Shown here piece after piece: positions 4,026-8,237 of a DNA stretch of 8,237 bases (position 1 is the first letter of the stretch; each line of letters starts with the position of its first letter). The notes under the pieces are model-generated. The model made no database searches. It was given only the letters and a program-made list of their open reading frames with translations, and had not been told where the DNA came from. Location of the stretch: the NCBI GenBank assembly GCA_017477685.1, contig JAFUUT010000092.1:1-8237 (forward strand). The letters are read 5' to 3'. A program made the translations under genes and the position numbers. This DNA is from a bacterium. GTDB taxonomy: Bacteria > Cyanobacteriota > Vampirovibrionia > Gastranaerophilales > Gastranaerophilaceae.

Positions 4026-5252
4026 GTAGCCAATATAGAAAACTCAATATCAACAAAGGATTTGCTTCAGGAATATACTTGGTTCCATACGACTTTTGCG
4101 GATGTAATACAGGAAGCCTTTGACACCTTTTTTGACAAGAATTTTACGGTAAAATTCTTTGGTCTTAGCAAAAACATTAACTGTTTACTGGGAAAAGAAA
4201 AATGTTTTGTTACTAAAGTTCAAATAGACAGAGAATATGAAGCATTTTTCAGACTAACGGACAAAGTTATCGAAATAATATTGGACAAGGTTTTAGGTAA
4301 ATCCAAGATTTCATACAATATAAACAAAATTACTGCTATAGAAGCAAAGATTATCACCTCATTTAACAGGGACATGTTTGAAAAAATCAAGCCTCTTTTG
4401 AGTCCTCCAAACCCAAAGGAGATTAAACGAACAAATTTCAACATGATTAATTTGACGTTTATACTGAAAGATTCCGCCCCTGATGCAGCAGAAGCAGGCA
4501 GAGTAATAATAACATTACCTGAAGCACTTTTAGAACCTCAGCGGGTAGAGCTTGCCAAAGATATAGTTTCGGAAACAGATTTCCCTGAGAGCAAAACACC
4601 TGCAGACATTATAGTCGGTACAACAAGATTTACGATGTACGAAGTAAAACATCTTGAAAAAGGGGATGTCGTTGTATTTGAAAACAGCAGTATTGATAAA
4701 TTAAAAATGATGGTTCAAGGCGAAGAACTTGAAGTGAATATTAATCCAAATATGAGCATTTTAATACCTGAATATGATAATGAAGGAGAAGAAGAGATGA
4801 GTGGTACTCATAATATATGGGACAGTATAGAAGTGGATATGAAAGCAGAGTTTGATGCTATTAAAATCTCATTAGGAGATCTTAAAAGCATTGAACAAGG
4901 GCTTGTAGTTGATCTGGCTTCTTTGTATGACAACAATGTAACTTTAAAAGTAGAGGGTAAAGAAATAGCAAGCGGAAGCCTTGTTATCGTAAATGACCGT
5001 TACGGAGTAAAAGTTAATGAAGTTATAGCTAAAAAAGATAAATTAGTCTCTGCCGTTTCATCACCTGGCTCAGAAGAAGATGATGAAGAAAATTCAGAAT
5101 ATTCGGAAGAAGATGAAGAAAACGAAGAATACTCCGAAGAAGGAGATGAAAACGAAGAGGAAGAATATTCCGAAGAAGAGGAACAGGAAGGTTCCGAAGA
5201 AGATGAAGAATTTGATTACAGCGATTTTGAATTGGAAGACGAAAACATATAA
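4023..5252 (+). CDS. Fused FliM/FliN-type flagellar motor switch (C-ring) protein with acidic C-terminal tail
   Basis: A 409-residue protein expected in the cytoplasmic C-ring under the flagellar basal body, where it would take part in export-substrate docking and motor switching. Residues 1-175 resemble the FliM/SctQ middle region (FFRLTDKVIEIILDKVLGKS at 75-94, ITAIEAKIITSFNRDMFEKI at 103-122). Two SpoA (FliMN_C) domains follow, at about 193-248 and 267-336; the second closely follows FliN (VKVNEVI end, KEIASGSLVIVNDRYG at 313-328). Residues 350-409 are an acidic tail with EYSEE repeats. The CheY-binding EIDxLL motif of classical FliM is absent at the N terminus. One polypeptide with two SpoA domains is the architecture of SctQ (YscQ/SpaO) or of FliM-FliN fusions; position before fliOPQR argues for a flagellar role. 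It leads the operon, and its start has a poorly spaced SD. A separate FliM elsewhere in the genome is possible. Confidence 0.85.
   Translation: MVANIENSISTKDLLQEYTWFHTTFADVIQEAFDTFFDKNFTVKFFGLSKNINCLLGKEKCFVTKVQIDREYEAFFRLTDKVIEIILDKVLGKSKISYNINKITAIEAKIITSFNRDMFEKIKPLLSPPNPKEIKRTNFNMINLTFILKDSAPDAAEAGRVIITLPEALLEPQRVELAKDIVSETDFPESKTPADIIVGTTRFTMYEVKHLEKGDVVVFENSSIDKLKMMVQGEELEVNINPNMSILIPEYDNEGEEEMSGTHNIWDSIEVDMKAEFDAIKISLGDLKSIEQGLVVDLASLYDNNVTLKVEGKEIASGSLVIVNDRYGVKVNEVIAKKDKLVSAVSSPGSEEDDEENSEYSEEDEENEEYSEEGDENEEEEYSEEEEQEGSEEDEEFDYSDFELEDENI
4783..4799 (+). promoter_or_regulatory. Strong internal ribosome binding site and ATG within the switch gene
   Basis: AAGGAG (4783-4788) lies 8 nt before an in-frame ATG at 4797 (Met259), between the two SpoA domains. 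Both match and spacing are better than those of the full-length start. The same bases encode Glu-Gly-Glu-Glu-Glu, and purine-rich Glu codons can imitate an SD by chance, so this is a prediction. Confidence 0.5.
4797..5252 (+). CDS. Predicted internal product: FliN-like SpoA domain plus acidic tail
   Basis: Translation from Met259 would give 151 residues: a short linker, a complete SpoA domain (residues 9-78 of the short form) and the acidic tail. This is close to the usual FliN length (about 130-140). In injectisome SctQ proteins (Yersinia YscQ, Salmonella SpaO, Shigella Spa33) an internal start between the two SpoA domains makes a C-terminal product that assembles with the full-length protein in the sorting platform. 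The matching placement here, with an AAGGAG site 8 nt upstream, suggests that the flagellar C-ring of this organism gets its FliN the same way. No experimental evidence is visible in the sequence; the alternative is that only the long form is made. Confidence 0.5.
   Translation: MSGTHNIWDSIEVDMKAEFDAIKISLGDLKSIEQGLVVDLASLYDNNVTLKVEGKEIASGSLVIVNDRYGVKVNEVIAKKDKLVSAVSSPGSEEDDEENSEYSEEDEENEEYSEEGDENEEEEYSEEEEQEGSEEDEEFDYSDFELEDENI
5070..5249 (+). repeat. Degenerate repeat encoding the acidic tail of the switch protein
   Basis: The last 60 codons are dominated by Glu and Asp and contain three EYSEE copies (residues 359-363, 369-373, 381-385) spaced 10 and 12 residues apart, with a further SEEDEE at 391-396. 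The DNA is almost pure GAA/GAG/GAT with interspersed TCN and TAY codons, so the coding strand is strongly purine-skewed. Serine codons differ between copies (TCG, TCC, TCC), so the repeat is not a very recent expansion. Confidence 0.8.
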
Positions 5253-5270
5253 TAAGGAGATTTTATAGTA

Positions 5271-5897
5271 ATGGGTGGATACATAATCAATTTTACAGTT
5301 TATACTCTTGCAATGTCAGGACTGATATTTTTTGCCTTCTATGTATACAAAAAGGTAATGAACGGCAGTGTTTTACCTGCTAAAAATCATGACATGTATA
5401 TAGAAGAAACACTACATATCAATCCAAGAAAAAGTCTTATGGTTGTAAACACCGGAGGAGAAAGATTTTTAATAGCATCAGATGTTGATAAAACAACTTT
5501 AATATCCAAACTTTCCAACCATACAGCTGCTGCAGAAAAGAAAGAAGCTTCTACTACCACCCAAGATATCAAATTGGAAGAAGTTAACAAATTTATAGAA
5601 AAAGTACAACAAGATGCGAAATCTTCTGAAGTAAAAGAGGAATCTCTTGAACAATCAGCAATAGAAATAGGAGAAACCTCTGATATAGATAATCCGGACG
5701 AGGCATTGGACAAATTGTACGGTCCAGTCCATCTGGAAGTAATCTCTAACAAAAACCCGAATCCTATAAGAAGAAAACACTCTTACATGTCAAAAAATTA
5801 TGCCAAAGGGAAAACTGTAACAATAGATGTAGGAGCAGCAAAAGGCGGCAGTGCCTCTCCGATAAAAGGTATAGTTCAAAAGGTAAATAATATATAA
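5271..5897 (+). CDS. fliO: Flagellar biosynthesis protein FliO
   Basis: A 208-residue single-pass membrane protein; FliO is a chaperone-like factor that helps assemble and stabilise FliP in the export gate. One transmembrane helix spans about residues 5-26. The cytoplasmic part has the family core: YIEETLHINPRKSLMVVNTG (43-62), then GERFLIASDVDKTTLISKL (63-81). A long, low-similarity linker (85-150), charged and rich in Glu, Lys and Ser, and a basic C-terminal end follow; only the first 85 residues are conserved in the family. The start ATG is 11 nt downstream of AAGGAG (5254-5259), 18 nt after the upstream stop. Position directly before fliP is the usual FliO place. FliO sequences diverge fast, so the call leans partly on position. 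Confidence 0.85.
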   Translation: MGGYIINFTVYTLAMSGLIFFAFYVYKKVMNGSVLPAKNHDMYIEETLHINPRKSLMVVNTGGERFLIASDVDKTTLISKLSNHTAAAEKKEASTTTQDIKLEEVNKFIEKVQQDAKSSEVKEESLEQSAIEIGETSDIDNPDEALDKLYGPVHLEVISNKNPNPIRRKHSYMSKNYAKGKTVTIDVGAAKGGSASPIKGIVQKVNNI

Positions 5898-5905
5898 GGA
5901 AAACC

Positions 5906-6544
5906 ATGGATCAAATACAAACACTCAATCCTATATTACAAATGCTGGTAATGATGACATTATTCTCATTACTACCGTTTGTTTTTTGCTCAATGACAAG
6001 TTTTTTGAGATTTATCGTGGTATTTTCAATGCTAAGAACCGCAATGGGAACTCAACAAATTCCGCCATCAATGGTTATAATCGGCTTATCCATAATTTTA
6101 ACCTTCTATACAATGGGAGGAACATTCCAAAAGATGTATGAAATGGGTTCTGTGCCATATCAACAAAACCACGATATTGTCGGAGCGATAAATGAAGGCT
6201 CAAAACCGTTAAAAGAATTTATGCTTAAACAAACAAGAGAAGGAGATTTAGAGTTTTTTGTGAATATGACGCATAAAACAAGACCAAAATCTCCCGATGA
6301 TATTTCCATTTGGGAAGTTGCGCCGGCATATATAATCAGTGAATTAAAAACATCTTTTGAGATAAGTTTCATAATATTTGTACCATTCATTATATTAGAT
6401 TTGGTTGTAGCAAATATATTACTTGCTCTGGGTATGTTTATGTTAACTCCTACAATTATTTCCATGCCGTTCAAGTTGCTAATATTTATAGCAGTAGACG
6501 GCTGGGCATTGATTGTACAGGGACTGGTTTCAAGTTACAACTAA
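5906..6544 (+). CDS. fliP: Flagellar export gate protein FliP
   Basis: A 212-residue core subunit of the flagellar type III export gate; in known systems five FliP, four FliQ and one FliR form the helical pore complex in the inner membrane. Hydrophobic segments lie at about 11-30, 55-72, 150-178 and 186-208. Family signatures are clear: FSMLRTAMGTQQIPPS (40-55), APAYIISELKTSFEISFIIF (139-158) and DGWALIV (198-204). Length is near that of short FliP/SctR forms; there is no cleavable signal peptide like that of Escherichia coli FliP. The start is set by AAGGA (5896-5900), which overlaps the fliO stop and lies 5 nt before the ATG, so translation is likely coupled. No motif is missing. The closest alternative would be an injectisome SctR, unlikely next to FliO. 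Confidence 0.96.
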   Translation: MDQIQTLNPILQMLVMMTLFSLLPFVFCSMTSFLRFIVVFSMLRTAMGTQQIPPSMVIIGLSIILTFYTMGGTFQKMYEMGSVPYQQNHDIVGAINEGSKPLKEFMLKQTREGDLEFFVNMTHKTRPKSPDDISIWEVAPAYIISELKTSFEISFIIFVPFIILDLVVANILLALGMFMLTPTIISMPFKLLIFIAVDGWALIVQGLVSSYN

Positions 6545-6559
6545 AAGAGGTAATACAAA

Positions 6560-7051
6560 GTGATAGAAATACTTTTAGAATACATGGGAAAAGGCTTTTT
6601 GATAATGCTTGCAATATCAATGCCATGCGTACTTGTTGCTGCGGGTATCGGTTTGGTTGTAGGTATCTTGCAAGCTGTCACACAGGTACAAGAACAAACT
6701 ATTGCAGCTGCACCTAAGATTTTGGGAGTATTTTTGGTACTTGTTATCGGAGGATTAGGATTTGTCAAACTTCTGACAAATCTCGTACAAGAAGGTATGG
6801 TTTTGGCATTTAATACTGTACCAAAAGCGGATGAATTTGTACTTGATGCAAATTATCATCAATATACAACACCTTTTGCTTCGGAGATGAAAGACCGTTT
6901 TAAAGATGTGGATTCTGTTGATTACATTATGCGCCATCCGGGCAAAATTCCATACATAGACAAAACTAAAAAAATAAAATATACTCCGGCAGCCAAAACC
7001 GCAATGCCTAAACCTGATTTAGTTGAAACCAAAAAGATATTAGGAAGATAA
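6560..7051 (+). CDS. fliQ: Flagellar export gate protein FliQ with a C-terminal extension
   Basis: A 163-residue protein; FliQ normally has about 89. Residues 1-88 are a full FliQ: two membrane helices (about 12-37 and 53-77) and the conserved GILQAVTQVQEQTIAAAPKI (35-54). FliQ subunits pack around the FliP-FliR pore in the inner membrane. Residues 89-163 are extra: a hydrophilic, basic segment with a short predicted helix (about 106-124), YIDKTKKIKYTP (132-143) and a Pro/Lys end. I do not recognise this part. The start is GTG, chosen because AAGAGG (6545-6550) lies 9 nt upstream and the family N terminus begins here; no ATG lies near. The gene begins 15 nt after fliP, and its stop lies one base before the fliR start. 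Confidence 0.93.
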   Translation: MIEILLEYMGKGFLIMLAISMPCVLVAAGIGLVVGILQAVTQVQEQTIAAAPKILGVFLVLVIGGLGFVKLLTNLVQEGMVLAFNTVPKADEFVLDANYHQYTTPFASEMKDRFKDVDSVDYIMRHPGKIPYIDKTKKIKYTPAAKTAMPKPDLVETKKILGR

Positions 7052-7052
7052 T

Positions 7053-7835
7053 ATGGATTCTTTATATGTTGAAATATTGAAAATATTTCCTAAAATAAAT
7101 ACATATATTATGGCATTTTTCCTTGTATTTGCGAGGTTAATGGGCTTTTTTAGATTTGCACCGATATTTAGCAGAAAAGAAATACCCACACTTGTAAAAA
7201 TCCCTCTGGCTATAATTATGGCTGTATTTATGCTTCCTATGCTCTCACCCGAAACAGTTATGGCTAAATGTGAATCATTTGCATTGTCTTTAATCCTAAA
7301 TATTGTTGTCGGAGCAGTAATTGGTTATATGGCAAGACTTGTTTTGATTGCAATAGATTCAGGTGCAGAAATGATGAATATGCAAATGGGCTTGAGTGCT
7401 GCAACAACATTTGATCCTTCCACATCCGCACAAGTTTCATTAATGACAAAAATTGTTTCATTAATGGGCTTGCTTATTTTTATCCAAATCGGCGGGGTTT
7501 ATTGGCTTATCAAAGCACTTATGAAAAGCTTTGAAATCTTCCCGATGTATCAAATCTTCATCCCTCTTGCAAAACTTGCCAGAATGGATTTGCTCATAAA
7601 ATTATCCTCCAACACATTGTATATGGGGCTTCAAATCGCATCACCGATATTACTTGCAACATTAGCACAAGATATAATTTTGGGTGTAATTTCAAGAACA
7701 GCACCTCAGGTAAACGTATTCCAATTAAGCTTCTTATTCAAACCGGTTCTTGGTGCAGCTATAATGATTTGGATTTTGCCAATGCTTATGAACATTATAG
7801 AGCAATACTTTATAACCTTCTCAACCATCCTATAA
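7053..7835 (+). CDS. fliR: Flagellar export gate protein FliR
   Basis: A 260-residue multi-pass membrane protein, the single FliR subunit that completes the FliP/FliQ gate. About six hydrophobic segments are visible (near 17-38, 48-64, 76-101, 130-155, 186-212 and 225-245). The family hallmark is SGAEMMNMQMGLSAATTFDP (103-122), matching the usual GExxGxQMGxxxAxxxDP region, followed by SLMTKIVSLMGLLIFIQIGG. Length is typical of FliR. The start ATG is 5 nt after AGGAAG (7042-7047), which lies inside the end of fliQ; fliQ stop and fliR start are separated by one base, so translation is coupled. flhB, which often follows fliR, is not next here: uvrC starts 24 nt later. Confidence 0.95.
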   Translation: MDSLYVEILKIFPKINTYIMAFFLVFARLMGFFRFAPIFSRKEIPTLVKIPLAIIMAVFMLPMLSPETVMAKCESFALSLILNIVVGAVIGYMARLVLIAIDSGAEMMNMQMGLSAATTFDPSTSAQVSLMTKIVSLMGLLIFIQIGGVYWLIKALMKSFEIFPMYQIFIPLAKLARMDLLIKLSSNTLYMGLQIASPILLATLAQDIILGVISRTAPQVNVFQLSFLFKPVLGAAIMIWILPMLMNIIEQYFITFSTIL

Positions 7836-7844
7836 GTTAAAATA

Positions 7845-7859
7845 TGATATAATGATGTT
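7845..7859 (+). promoter_or_regulatory. Extended -10 promoter of uvrC, positioned for a leaderless mRNA
   Basis: TGATATAAT (7845-7853) is a perfect extended -10 (TG, one base, TATAAT). Six bases later comes the A of the uvrC ATG at 7860, exactly where transcription would start. No SD exists between the fliR stop and this ATG. The -35 position (around 7825-7830) shows no good match, which is usual for extended -10 promoters. Confidence 0.6.
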
Positions 7860-8237
7860 ATGAATGATAAATTAAAAGAAACATTAAAACTGTTACCGGA
7901 GCTTCCGGGGTGTTATATATATTACAACTCTGACAATGAAATTATTTATGTCGGAAAGGCCAAAATACTTAAACGCAGAGTCAAATCATACTTTAACCGT
8001 AAAAATCACGACAGTGTTAAAGTTAATGTTCTTGTATCCCAAATAGACCATATGGAATACATCATTACAAACACAGAAGTAGAAGCTCTGATATTGGAAA
8101 GCCACCTTATAAAAAAACACAAACCGAAATATAATATACTTTTAAAAGACGATAAAAAATATCCGTATTTTTTAATTACAGATGAAGATTTCCCAAGAAT
8201 TCTTATTGTAAGAAAAAGAAATATGAACAAACTCAAA
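7860..8237 (+). CDS. uvrC: Excinuclease ABC subunit C (UvrC), N-terminal part, cut by the window edge
   Basis: The first 126 codons of UvrC, the nuclease of bacterial nucleotide excision repair that incises both sides of a lesion after UvrA/UvrB recognition. The GIY-YIG domain that makes the 3' cut is visible: LPELPGCYIYY (12-22) and IIYVGKAKILKRRVKSYF (28-45), then TEVEALILESHLIKKHKPKY (72-91) with the likely metal-binding Glu80, and NILLKDDKKYPYF (92-104). In the first motif the usual Gly-Val-Tyr reads Gly17-Cys-Tyr. The start at 7860 fits the family N terminus; nearby ATGs at 7852 and 7855 are out of frame. No SD is present; the extended -10 directly upstream suggests leaderless, fliR-independent expression. 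UvrB-binding and RNase H-like parts would lie beyond the window. Confidence 0.96.
   Translation, partial: MNDKLKETLKLLPELPGCYIYYNSDNEIIYVGKAKILKRRVKSYFNRKNHDSVKVNVLVSQIDHMEYIITNTEVEALILESHLIKKHKPKYNILLKDDKKYPYFLITDEDFPRILIVRKRNMNKLK

Noticed and set aside
5080..5268. Lys-rich 62-residue open frame overlapping the end of the switch gene (+ strand)
   Set aside because: It is the shifted reading of the GAA/GAG-rich acidic tail, which turns Glu codons into Lys/Arg codons. It has no independent SD-start arrangement that beats the tail frame.
5387..5752. 121-residue antisense open frame inside fliO
   Set aside because: Ser/Leu-rich shadow of the fliO linker with no ribosome binding site; fliO has family motifs.

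Overview
The window is AT-rich bacterial chromosome (clearly below 40% G+C by eye) with tightly packed genes, standard stop codons and mostly good Shine-Dalgarno (SD) sites. The flagellar export genes, the unusual FliM/FliN fusion, the lspA-rluD pair and the base composition would fit a flagellated non-photosynthetic relative of cyanobacteria (Vampirovibrionia/Gastranaerophilales, 'Melainabacteria'). That placement is an inference; a low-GC Firmicute or another host-associated lineage cannot be excluded from the sequence alone. I see no insertion sequence, CRISPR array, tRNA or rRNA.

Left part (1-2826), read leftwards: one compact operon. It starts with a secreted NTF2-like protein of unknown function, overlaps lspA (signal peptidase II), continues with an RluD-type 23S rRNA pseudouridine synthase and a two-TM coiled-coil (LapA/DUF1049-like) protein, and may run into a further gene cut by the left edge. 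Its likely promoter puts the transcription start at or next to the ATG of the first gene.

Middle part (2827-4022): mostly non-coding. It holds two inverted repeats, a rightward intrinsic terminator with no gene upstream of it (possible unannotated RNA), and a leftward unknown gene whose frame is broken at an 8-nt A tract and which has its own terminator. Beyond that gene is a sigma70-like promoter with an 11-bp-phased repeat, driving the flagellar operon.

Right part (4023-8237), read rightwards: a fused FliM/FliN-like switch protein, then fliO, fliP, fliQ and fliR, the membrane core of the flagellar type III export gate, followed by uvrC (nucleotide excision repair), cut by the right edge. 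The fused gene carries a strong internal SD-ATG that would release a separate FliN-sized SpoA domain, as known for SctQ proteins of injectisomes; it also ends in a repetitive acidic tail. FliQ has an extra C-terminal domain of about 75 residues. uvrC has a perfect extended -10 exactly placed for a leaderless mRNA, so it is probably transcribed on its own despite the 24-bp gap after fliR.

The most interesting candidates are the two-products-from-one-gene C-ring protein with its acidic tail, the long FliQ, the poly(A) frameshift gene, and the leaderless promoters.
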